Shown here in pieces: positions 28,372 to 38,500 of a stretch of 64,000 bases of DNA (positions are counted from its first letter, which is position 1; the number at the start of each line of letters is the position of its first letter). Source of the stretch: Cyanoderma ruficeps (Eukaryota > Chordata > Aves > Passeriformes > Timaliidae). The translations under genes and the position numbers were made by a program. The notes beneath the pieces are model-generated. The model worked only from the letters and a program-made list of their open reading frames with translations, made no database searches and had not been told where the DNA came from. The stretch is taken from NCBI GenBank assembly GCA_008694505.1, contig VZDJ01000219.1:11736800-11800799 (forward strand), given 5' to 3'.

Positions 28372-28413
28372 GCATGTGAAGTTCTCATTGACACTAATGG
28401 GAGTTACACATGC
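28372..28413. repeat. Quasi-palindrome with GCATGTG ends
   Basis: The segment starts GCATGTGAAG and ends TTACACATGC. Arms of about 20 nt pair at 14 positions by my count, around CATTGAC and CTAATGGG. The CATTGA...AATGGGAGTTAC wording again recalls the old palindromic repeat family. Confidence 0.45.
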
Positions 28414-29072
28414 TTATTATGGGATAACTAGACCTCTTGGTGTGAATATATACTTTAGACAGACAGCTCTGCTTAAGTTTATAACAAAAAAAAAAAAAAT
28501 AGGGAAAGGAGATACCAGTGGAGAGAGAAAAATCTGTTATGGGTGTTGTGCAAACAAAAGTCCCATTCTGTGCACTTTTGATCAGCAGGAGGCTTGGAAA
28601 AAAAAGTCATAGATAAGTGTTCATCTGCATCCATGTACCTCATCCTTCCTGCACATAGTGTGAAGACGTGCACGAGCACGTGTGCACTCGTGAGGGACAG
28701 TCTTTGCTCAGTCATCCCCAGTTTTGGTTCCAGTCCCAGCCTCAGCTTGTGCAAACCAGCTCAGCTCCAGCGTTCCCCCTTGAAGTGCCCAATTTACACC
28801 AGCTGAGAGGGTGACACAGGGTCTGTGGGAGTGCTGGGAGCCCTGGGTCTCTCCTACAGGCTCTGTGTGAAGTGGCTGCTGCTCTGAATGCTAATGGGTG
28901 TGGGAGCGCAGAGCGCTGGTATCGGGGAGTTATTTCTTTTATGGGAACATTTCCTCAGATGTGTATTTCATTTTTTAGCTTTCCGGCTAGAGGTGTTCCC
29001 AGGGACAGCAAATAGAGAGGGAGAGTCATGTTAAATTCATAAACATAATCTGTAGAAAGGAAGAGAACGGAT

Positions 29073-29077
29073 AAGGA
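29073..29077. repeat. Target-site duplication, left copy (AAGGA)
   Basis: AAGGA lies immediately before the TG start of the solo LTR and matches the five bases after its CA end. Confidence 0.85.
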
Positions 29078-30090
29078 TGTGGTGGGTTGAGCCTGGGTGC
29101 CCACCAAAGCTGCTCTATCCCTCCCCTCCTCAGCTGGATTTGGGGAGAAAATATAATGAAAGGCTCGTGGGTCAAGATAAGGACAGGGGGAGATCACTCA
29201 GCAATTACTGTCGCAGGCAAAACAGACTCAACTTGGGGAAATTAGCTTAATTTATTGCCAATCAAGAAAGAGAAGGGTAATTAAAAAATAAAACCAAATC
29301 TTGAAACACCTTAAAACACCTTCCTCACTTCTTCCTAGGCTCTGCTTCACTTCCATGTTTCTCTACCTCCAGCAACACAGGGGGACAGGAATTAGGGGCT
29401 GCAGTCTCTTAATCACACATCCCCTCTGCTGCTCCTTCCTCCTCGGGGGAAGATCCCTCACACTCCTCCTCTGCTCCAGCATGGGGTCCCTCCCACGGGA
29501 AACAGTCCTCCAGGAACTTCCCTGGTGTGAATCCTTCCCATGGGCTGCTCCCATGGAGTTCTCTGCAAGCTGCTCCAGCATGGATCCCTTCCCATGGGGT
29601 GCAGTCCTCCAGAACAGGCTGCTGCAGTGTGTCCCCTACGTGGAGTCACAGATCCTGCCAGGAACCTGCTCCAGTGTGGGCTCCTCTCTTCATGGGTCCA
29701 CAAATCCTGCCAGGAACCTGCTCCAGCACAGGCTTCCCTCAGGGTCGCAGCATCCTTGGGCACCCCCCTGCCCCACCATGGACCTGCAGGGGAATCTCTT
29801 CTCCAGCACCTGGAACACCTCATCCCCTTCCTTGTCCACCACCCTGGGCTGTTCTCACTCCTCTCTCCAGGCTGCAATAGCACAGGGGGTTTTTTTCACC
29901 TTCCTTTCTTATCCCAGAGGTGCCACCACCATCTCTGCTGGGCTCAGCCTTGCCCAGCGGTGGGTCCATCTCAGAGCCTCTCTGGCCTTGGCTCTGTCAG
30001 ACACAGGAGAAGCTTCTGGCAGCTTCTGACAGAAGCCACCCCTGAAACCCCCCTGCTACCAACCCCGTCTTGCCACACAAACCCAGTACA
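29078..30090 (-). mobile_element. Solo LTR of an avian endogenous retrovirus (ERVL-like by target-site length)
   Basis: The 1,013-bp element begins TGTGGTGGGTTGAG and ends CCCAGTACA, so it has TG...CA ends. It is flanked by the identical 5-bp direct repeat AAGGA at 29073-29077 and 30091-30095. No internal gag/pol/env sequence is present, as expected after recombination between two LTRs. It contains degenerate internal repeat units, for example the block ATCCTGCCAGGAACCTGCTC at 29652 and again at 29704. On the minus strand an AATAAA lies at 29256-29251, 174 nt before the end, which fits a U3-R-U5 layout read on the minus strand; that strand call is inference. Five-bp duplications are typical of ERVL-class elements. 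The sequence resembles an LTR family I remember as common in songbird genomes, but the family name was not verified. Open frames inside it (for example 29301-30029) are not genes. Confidence 0.88.
29491..29500. promoter_or_regulatory. Perfect EBF-type dyad TCCCACGGGA inside the LTR
   Basis: The ten bases match TCCCNNGGGA, the core of the EBF consensus ATTCCCNNGGGAAT. Near-copies with one mismatch to the core lie at 29536-29545 (TCCCATGGGC) and 29590-29599 (TCCCATGGGG). Such a core is expected about once by chance in 64 kb, so binding is a hypothesis. The site has a central CpG that methylation could affect. Confidence 0.4.
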
Positions 30091-30095
30091 AAGGA
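30091..30095. repeat. Target-site duplication, right copy (AAGGA)
   Basis: AAGGA lies immediately after the CA end of the solo LTR and is identical to the left flank. This fixes both ends of the insertion. Confidence 0.85.
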
Positions 30096-33000
30096 TAACA
30101 TATGAGTGAGTGTATAGCACATCTGCATTTTTATAGCCCAAGCGGGTCTGTGTGTATCTCTGTACAGCTCTGTCTGTAGACATGGGTGTCAAAATATTGG
30201 CGCTTCCAGTAAAATTTATAAATTGTCCAACCGGCCCAGATTATCTTCAGCAGGTTTTTTTTTTTCTTTTTTTAATCAAGAGCTTTTACTGGAAATATTA
30301 GTAAAGGGTCAATTCCCTTCCATGCACCAAGTGACACTTTTGAATAACTGTGTTATGCACAGCGCCTTAAGAAGACTTATAGGACTGTCACAATATTTAA
30401 CTACTCATTTTTGCTTGCATGATTGTGGTTGATATGACCACAGAATACTGATCTATCCAAAAGAGAAAAATTATAGAGTGGAACAGTGGGATTTATGAAT
30501 GAGATATCTTTGGCTGCAAAGCAGTCCCATTTATAGCACTCAGCCACCACAAAACTGCTGTGTAATTGGAAGAGAAATTTTTCCCATGTACTGAAGCTGT
30601 AGTTGAACTGCCAAACAATGAGAGACAGCCTTGTCTGAATTAGAGGAGTCACATACCTGATTTTTCTCCCACTCATTTAGAAACAGACCTTATTTCCCAT
30701 CCCCGCTCCTCTTGTGCTGAGACTGGGGGTAGGAAAGCTGCACTTTGCGAGTGCCAGAGCCAAAAGCTGATTCCATTTAAGCGTCGTATCAGAATAAATG
30801 TGTGGACAGATCAGCAGGACTAGTCAGAGCTTCCAATTTTAACTTCCTGAGTATGTGCATGTGAAAACTGTTATTTTCCCAAGGAGGCACATGGGCTTTT
30901 GTTATGATTATTTATTTGTATTGTAACGGGCCAAGGAAGCCACAGAGAGGGCCCTGTAATGTGAGAGGACCCAGAGCCACAGCGCTGCCCCAGGACACTG
31001 GGGAGGTGGACAGAGGCTCCCAGGATGGATTGATGCTCCCGGGAAAGATGGATGTTTGCCCACCCACTGGCTCCAGGAGAAGGCACCAGGCCAGTCCCTG
31101 CCATGCTCACACAGCTTCTGGGGCTTTACAAGTCTCGTGACTGCAAAGCCACCAGGTTAAAGCCCCCATTGCACAGCCCCACAGCACTGCATGGACAGAC
31201 AGACAGACACACCCAGATCCCCCTCGCATGCAGACTCACAGGGCAGCCCCCAGGGTGCCAGGCAGGGCAGGGGCCCTTACAGGAGCAGCTGCTAAAAGCA
31301 GCACCTTGGGGCCAGGGATGAAGAGACATGAAACAAGGGAATTCCTTAGAAAAAAAGCAACTTCCAGTCCTCCCCTCTACAGGCAACGCCGCAGGGCAAA
31401 GTCCTGAGAGCACTGGACTGAGCACTCCCATGGGGACAGCACAGTGTCACCCCCTTCAGAGCCAGCAGGACAAGCTGCTTTGCCATCACTCCACAGTGGG
31501 AACCTTTTTCTCCTCCTCATCCTCCCCATCTTCCCTCAGGTGACCTCTACCCTGGAGAAACACGGAACTGTGTCTGGCCAAGCTTTCCCCTCCCTGCCCA
31601 GGGCCGCTGCAAGTTCCACAACAGCACAAGAAATCAGTTTTACACTTATTTTTGCAAAAGGAAAGTTCTCGGACAATCCTTTCCATGAAAAGTCCCTCTG
31701 ACCACATCTCTGACCACAGGCAGTGCTGAGGACACTCTGCACGACCCTTGGATTGCAGACTGACAAAACTCAAAACTGGGTACCCCAGAAATCCAAGAAC
31801 CTTCATGCTGCCCTGGTAATTCAGGACATTTCCCACCTGTGATGAATAGGAAGGTTCAGAACAGCTTCTCCAACTGCCAGTGTGTTGGGACAATTTACAT
31901 TTTCTCTTTTCACATCATCCACAGTGAAAATCAAAATACCAAAGTACAGATGCAACACAGCTTTAACAGGTTTCATAGTTTGCCAAGAATTCTCTAATCC
32001 ATTTCAAATTCCCTTTAACAACAGGATTTTTTCTATGTTTGCTTTTGAACTGTGAGTGATTAAACAACAAGCAGCAGAAAATTAATATGTTAAATTCAAA
32101 GCCACAGAAAAATAGATAATCTCATTGTCCAGTGAGAATCCCAGGAATTCTTGAGTTTCCAGGAACAAAAGCTGCAGCTCACTCAGGCTTAGGTCTTAGC
32201 AGAATTAACATTGCTCAATGGCAAGTACTGATTGTGGGGTTTTTTAGCAACCTACAATACAGAACTTGGCTAATACTTAAACAAATAAATAAACCTTATT
32301 TATATTTAAAGAAGGAAAAGGAAAAAAAAAAACCCGAGAGAGGTCAGATGTGCCACAGAAAGCAATGAATGCTATGGATTCAGAACCACATCTGAAAACC
32401 TCTTCCAGGTCCCCAGAGACAACCACAGGACGCTGCTCCCAGCCAGGCAAATTGGAAATGTGAACAATGACTCTGGATTTTCTGTTAAAATTCATTGGGT
32501 TTATTACTCGGTTGTGTTTTTTTTCCAAAGGACACTTTGCACACAGAAACCCCAGTGCAGGCTCAGGGTGCCAAAACCTCTCCCTCTCCTGTTTAGCAGC
32601 ACATATTGATACTGAAACGGAGTTTCAAGGACCTGGCCCAGATCCTCCTGACAGAATGAAAGGATTTTCCTCGGGGCAATGACACCATGACCAGACCTCA
32701 CTGATGGCAGAACAGTTCAGGGGCAACGTGGAGAGACAAGGACCTGAAGGAGCTCAGATGCTGGGAGCAGCGATGCCAAGTATTTATTTGGAAAGAGAGC
32801 CAACAAAACAAATATGACTTCTTGCATGCTCCTGGAATCTCTGCCTCCAGAGACCTCCTTCCTTGGAGCAAGAGCAGTTTCCTCTCAATCCAGAGGGACA
32901 GGGTGGGGAAAAGCAAACAGGCAGCCACCAATCCACCTGCCCACAACCATGGGCTCAAGATGTGTTCCTGCTTTTGGCTTAAAAGGAGCTGGAGACAGGG

Positions 33001-36000
33001 ATTTACCCCTGACAGGAGCAGGGAATCCCATATTCCCTGGGCAGGAGGAGGCAGTGGCACCTCATACATGTTAGGGGCAGAGGCTTCTCTCACATGTGCT
33101 CTGCTGAAAGAGAAATACACAAAGACAGGGCTTGATCAGCCTGTGGACAATTAATGTTATCCCTGGAGCAGCCTCGTTTCTCCCTTTGGAGCTCACCCAT
33201 GGCAGGGAGGCACAGAACTGCAGCCACAGCAACAGCCTTCCTATATTTACACACCTATCCCTTGAATGCCCTGTTGATGTCTCTGCGAGAAAGGACTCAG
33301 TACAACACTGCAAATTAGTGATATAAGAAGCAAAATACATTCTGCGCTGCGTGGTTTAAACAAAAAATAGTCTCAGATGGGGAGACACGAAGTAACAATA
33401 TAAAGGCAGAATGAAGCATTTTGATCTGCTGAATGCCTTTATAAATATTTGAGTATCATTTATTTATGTTTTCCTTCTTTTCATTGTAAAGCAAGGTTTT
33501 CTGACAAAAGCCCTCGTTCGGCGAACACTGCGCGTTATTATTTAACTTCCTAAAAGCAACATCAAAGGCTTGAGTTTAAAGCTTTAAAACAAATGAACTA
33601 TTTGCAATATTTTAAAGATTTAGAGATGAGAAGAGCGGGAGCTCTCCACAGCTCAGATCTAAAGGCCTCTGTGGTCTGTGCCGGGCAAGGAAGACACAAC
33701 AGCACTGCCAAATGCCGGGGAGCAAAATCCCTGACATCCTTTTGCAAGCACCAGCTGTAGCATGTGCCCAGGGCTGCCAAGATGCTTCAAGTTCAGCCAT
33801 TCTCCCCCTCACCATTGCATTTCAGCTGCAGTCACCCTCTCTCCTCTTCCAGCCATTCCCCCATCGCTGTCAGGACCCCAGACTGGGTGCTGGGTGTCAC
33901 CTGAACCACAGGCAGAGGTCCCCAGCAGGGACAGTCTCCATCGCTGGCACTGCTCACGCACAAATTTATTCCTGTCCTGGCTCTGCCATGATACATCCTG
34001 AGTGATCCTGCCAGAAGAAAATTGGCCTGTGCTGTGTCTGGCACCTGTACCTGTCATGGGAACATGTGGCTGTTCCTGGCACTCACACAGAGGATAATAT
34101 GACAAATTTCTCCAGCTTTGTAAAGTGTTGAGACAAAGTCTGGAAGCTCTGCTGAGAGCAGCTCCCAAGTGCTGTCCCTGATGGATCAGGTCCTTAAGAC
34201 AAGGCACAAAAAGTGTCCCCAGCCTGCAGCCACCTCTGGAAACCTTTCTCCACACACCCAGGACACGGACACCTGCACCCATCCCGCCTCAGTCCATTCT
34301 CATCCGGACTGTCACACAAACTAAGCCCCTCAAAGGCATCTTCATGTGGAGGCAAACACAACTGAGCCCCAAGGGCCCCCAGTCCCTCTGGAGCCAGAAG
34401 CTGAGGCGCTGAGCAAGCAGCAGATCTGGTCTTCATTTCCTCACCCGTCCCCTGCTCGCCTCTCTCTGATGCCTAAATCCCTGATGTGCTCAGACACCAC
34501 ATCTGCCCCGTATCTTTTGTCTGGTCCCAGGCTCTCCAGAGCCAGGGCAGGCTGACTTGTGCTGCAAAAATCCTGTTCAGAGCCCAGCACCACCCGGCAA
34601 CACTCACAGCACTCCTCAGCTCTCACAGCTAATAAATGGTCAAGAATCAGAATTTCTCTGTTGGTAACAGCTAATCACCACAGCTGCAGCGAGTGTAAAT
34701 CCGCAGAGCTCCACCAGCTTCACTTCTACATACAACGAAATTATAAAACCTTCATTAGGTGTTATGCAGTTTGTAAGAAAATCCCTAAATTAATTTATTC
34801 AGGGGGGAAAAAATTTAAGAGAACATTAACTTTCAAACCTACGCCAAGACCATTTCCTTATTGGTTTGCTCTGAGACAACTTAGTTTAGGTCATACGAAC
34901 TTTAAATCCCTCAAACACGTTATGAAAATCTTAAATTCCACCTAAACTGGCTGAAATTATGCAGGCACCTTTAAAAAAAAAAAAAGCAGTTTGCGTTTTA
35001 AAGCAGAATGGACTCAGCCATCCATTAAATATGACAAGGTCTGCATTTTATTTAGACATTGCCATTAATAATGAAATGATGTATGATTTCCATTCCTGCA
35101 GTTCTTCCTTCCCTCCACAATCAATTATGCATTTAAGAAAATATTTACTTGTTATAAAACTCTTCTAATTAAGCATTACTGGTATGAGTTTGAACGAATC
35201 AGGAGATGATCTCTAAGATGCATGATAGAATACCATACTGTGCTTCAAAGAGGCATTTATTCCTGTCTGGTAGAGAAAAAAAAAACCCTCAAAAGTTAAA
35301 GGGATGCAAGGCTCAGTGCAAAACTGCAGATCCCACCATCTTTCTGACCTCGAGAGGTAAATCCTACTTGTGAGAAGGTCCTTGGGGCTACTCATGCTCC
35401 TAAAGAAAATAGAGTGTGTCCCAAAAAAATTCACATGGGAAATTACATGTGGATGTTGAGAAGGGGAGGAAAGACCTTCCCAAAGACTCGGACATTTCCA
35501 GGTTTTTCCTGGGCGAAGAACAGGATCCTAAAAGTAAATTTAAGAGTGGTGGCAGCGCCCAAACCCTCTTGAGGCTGCAGAGATCGTTGCTGTCCTGGCA
35601 GACACAAGCTGGGGCTCAGGGCTACCCTTGATCCCCTCGGTGACATTCACAAACACATCTTGAATTCCCCCAAATGCAATTCCCTGGTTCCTGAGCAGCC
35701 GGCACAAAGGGCTCCGACTGCGGGTGGGGAAAACCCCCGAGGGCAGCCGGGCTGGGCAGGTCACCCAGCTGTGCCTCAAAGTCCAGGAACAGGGAGCAAA
35801 CCCACGGCATTCACAGCTCCCCTCTGCTCCCCAGGGTTCGCTGGAGGCGCTGGAAAGCAGAGCACAAATCCCAGCAGGTGCGGGAAAACCGCTCCAGCCA
35901 TGCCAGGGGAGCTGCGCCCTTCCAAACCCTACAGAGGCTGAAGGCTGCCTCACGGAGGTGGCGCTGGAGGTAGGAAGAGAAATGGAGAGAAAGTGGCTGG

Positions 36001-36542
36001 AGGCCAGAAAGCGGCAGCCAAGGAGAGAGCAATTAGGATGCAGGAGCTGCCAGAGATATGGCATCACCAGAGATTTACTGTGCGTACACACCTCCCTCCC
36101 TGCTCCCAATGTACTCGCTCTTTCTTTCTGTCCATACACATACAGTAAATCTTCGGTGACTCCTTATCTCCCAGCCTGCTTCTAGATCCTAATTGCTATC
36201 TATCTCTGTCTGCCTGCCACTTCCAGGTCTCCCAGCCTCTTCTCTTACAGCTCCCGGCCCCTCCAGCAGCCTCCCTGCTTTTCCCACCCCCTCCTCTTCC
36301 TCTGCCTGCAGGCAGGTGGCTTCTCCATGTCATGGGGGACAGGCAGCCAGAATTTCCCTTCCTCAAGCAAACACTGCGCCCCAAAACATCCAAAAGAATG
36401 CTCAGCTCACGGCACGAGGCTGCCAGGGCAGGGCTAAGCCATGAGAGCACAGCATGGGAGGAAAACTTGTTCCAGAGGAGCCCAGCTCTGCTCCTGCCCC
36501 ACCAGCCTCTTCTTCCCTGCACCATCAACTTCATTTCCTGGG
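30096..36542. other. Intron 6 block: no gene seen
   Basis: Unique intronic sequence, GC-richer in 30930-31600, 33620-34620 and 35540-36500. It has a GACA run near 31193-31209 and an A run near 34972-34985. Many 100-150 codon frames overlap on opposite strands with no domain match. Confidence 0.7.
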
Positions 36543-36827
36543 CATCACCATCCCAGCCCGGCATCACCATCCCAGTCCGGCATCACCATCCCAGCCCGGC
36601 ATCACCATCCCAGCCCGGCAGCACCATCCCAGCCTGGCAGCACCATCCCAGCCCGGCATCACCATCCCAGCCTGGCATCACCATCCCAGCCCGGCATCAC
36701 CATCCCAGCCCGGCAGCACCATCCCAGCCCGGCATCACCATCCCAGCCCGGCATCACCATCCCAGCCCGGCATCACCATCCCAGCCTGGCAGCACCATCC
36801 CAGCCTGGCAGCACCATCCCAGCCCCG
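36543..36827. repeat. Minisatellite, 19-bp unit, 15 copies
   Basis: The unit is CATCACCATCCCAGCCCGG. Fifteen head-to-tail copies cover 285 bp. Copies differ mainly at two sites: CATC versus CAGC at the start and CCCGG versus CCTGG at the end. Copy 2 has AGTCC and the last copy is altered at its end. Because 19 is not a multiple of three and the unit lacks stops in this strand, all three plus-strand frames stay open across it, producing false proline/serine-rich open frames. Confidence 0.95.
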
Positions 36828-37682
36828 GGGCGCTCAGGGGGTGCCTTCCTCGAGGCTCCACACCACTGTCACTCAGTTTCGTTTTTATTTATTACTATTC
36901 TTTACTACTATTTATTTATCCGCTCCTATTTTTATTTCACTTTGAACATGCCCAGCTGTGTCATCTTGGTTTTGCTGAAAATGTAAACAAAACAAAACCT
37001 AACAACAACAACAAAAAAACCTGCATTCAAATGCAGCTTTTCATTGCATGAATACATTTCCCATGCAATGCAGCTCCCGTGCTCCCACCCTGGAATTAGA
37101 ACTTTAAAAAAGGCAATGTCGTCACTGTACAGTGTATCTATTCCCCCCTCCAATGTTTTGCTCATTCATGCTTTAATTCTTTTTGAAAAACAAAAAATAT
37201 CAAGACTTTTAATAGCTCGGTTCGCTCCTTGCAAAGCAGGAGGGAACACATAAATATAAATAAAACTAATTTATATTGCATACGGTAACAAACCTGAGTG
37301 CCTCTGCTTTTTCCTAGCAAAATGTCATGCCTGCTTTTAGTCTTTGACACAGAATTGGTCACCGATTTTTTTTTTTGTTTTGAGCACTGAGTTCAGTTTT
37401 TATCTTGCGAAATGTAACTTTACTCTAGTGATCTCTAAGCCTGAGGCTTTTTGGTTTGGCTTGACAGTAATTATATGGATGTTGAGAAAGGGAAGAACGT
37501 TCCTTACACTTCATAATTCTACCATGCTTCTGTGCTCAGAACAGAGAAGGAATATTTTCTCTTTCACAGAGATCATGGTCCAAAAGGAAGATACAGAACA
37601 TACTGTGCAGAAGAAAACATCCCCGAAGGATCCTGCAAACCACAATGCCAAGGCTGCATTTGTAATTCTGCCTTTGGCTCTT
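36828..37682. other. Intron 6 block between minisatellite and purine tract: no gene seen
   Basis: AT-rich sequence with TTTATTTATT words and AACAACAACAACAA near 37001-37014, and no coding signal. Confidence 0.7.
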
Positions 37683-38226
37683 AGCAAGGGAGCAATTAGA
37701 GAGGGAGAAAAGAAGGAACAGAGAGAAAAAGTGAAACAGAGAAGAAAATGAAAGAAAAAAGAATTTAAAAAACATAGTAAGTGAAAGGGGAAAGTGGAAG
37801 AGAAGGAAAAATAAAGGAAAAGGAAAGGAAAGAAGAAAAGAGACAAGGGAAGGGGGAGAGCCAGGAGAAAGGGAGAGGAGAAAGAAGAAAGGGGAAAGGG
37901 AAAGGAGAAGGGGGAAGGGGAAAGGGGAAAGGGGAAAAGAGGAAAAAAAGGGGGAAGGGGAAAGAGAAAAGGGGAAAGAGGAAAGAGAGAGAATGTGAAG
38001 ATGAGGGAGAAAACAGGAGAGTGGAGAGAAAACAAGAGAGAACAAAAAGGGGGAAGAGAGAAGAAACAAGAAGAGACAAAGAGCGAAAATAGAAGAAGTG
38101 AAATAAATATAAGTGAAAAAGAAAAGCGAAAAGAGAAAAGAGAGGGACAATGAGGGAGGAGGGGGGAAGAGGAGGAGAAAGAAAAAGGAGAGAGAGAAAG
38201 AAAGCAGAGGGGGCAGGAAGGGGGGT
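37683..38226. repeat. Long purine-rich (GA) tract
   Basis: About 540 bp of the plus strand is almost entirely A and G, with runs such as GGGGAAAGGGGAAAGGGG. The array is roughly mirror-symmetric in places, the kind of sequence that can form intramolecular triplex DNA. The EBF transcript reads the opposite strand, so the pre-mRNA carries a long CU-rich tract here. Because CT-only codons cannot form stops, long minus-strand frames (37511-38392 and others) are artefacts. Confidence 0.9.
37910..37934 (+). other. Strong G-quadruplex motif
   Basis: Four runs of four or five G are separated by loops of only 2, 3 and 3 bases (AA, AAA, AAA). This satisfies the strict G4 pattern on the plus strand, which is the template strand for EBF transcription. 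More G runs follow at 37950-37960. Confidence 0.8.
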
Positions 38227-38500
38227 CCCCGCAGCGCCCCCCGGACAGGAGCCACGCCGCGCCCCCGGCCCGTCCCGAGCGCTCCCGGGCGACACCGCGG
38301 AGCCGCCACTGTCCCGCCCGGGGGTCCCTGCCCCGAGCCCGGCCCCTGGGCGGGTTGGCAGCGCCGAGCCCCCGATGTGAGCCCCGATTCACGGCCCCGA
38401 CAATGGCAGCTCTGAGAGCGGGCGGGGGGAGCCGGCCCCAGCGCCTCCCGCTGCCCGCGCTCCGCCGCTCTGCACAGCCGGGATGCAGAGCCCAGCGCGC
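38221..38500. promoter_or_regulatory. Intronic CpG island
   Basis: I count about 38 CpG dinucleotides in 280 bp, roughly one per seven bases, in very GC-rich sequence. The surrounding intron is AT-rich and CpG-poor. It contains a GC box (GGGCGGGG, about 38420-38427) and a YY1-like CAATGGC near 38400. It abuts the purine tract on one side and AT-rich sequence on the other. Such an island often marks an alternative promoter, an antisense or enhancer RNA start, or a developmentally regulated Polycomb target. No start codon or exon can be assigned to it from sequence. Confidence 0.75.

Larger units (their letters stand above)
12784..29072. other. Intron 6 block: no gene seen
   Basis: Unique intronic sequence with A-rich runs near 23340-23372 and 28487-28499. 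A moderately CpG-rich stretch lies at about 16060-16330. The longest ordinary frame is 231 codons at 21050-21745 (minus), discussed in the findings. Small quasi-palindromes near 25984 and 28372 may be old repeat pieces. Confidence 0.7.

Noticed and set aside
29301..30109. Plus- and minus-strand frames up to 242 codons inside the LTR
   Set aside because: They lie wholly within an LTR, which is noncoding, and overlap in several frames.
36332..37051. Three overlapping plus-strand frames (163-239 codons) with repeated HHHPSPASPSQPG-like residues
   Set aside because: They are the three readings of the 19-bp minisatellite. All three frames are open because the unit lacks stops, so this is not coding evidence.
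37511..38392. Minus-strand frames of 293, 257 and 176 codons rich in Ser, Phe, Leu and Pro
   Set aside because: They read the CT strand of the purine tract. Stop codons need purines, so all frames stay open; no real protein is indicated.
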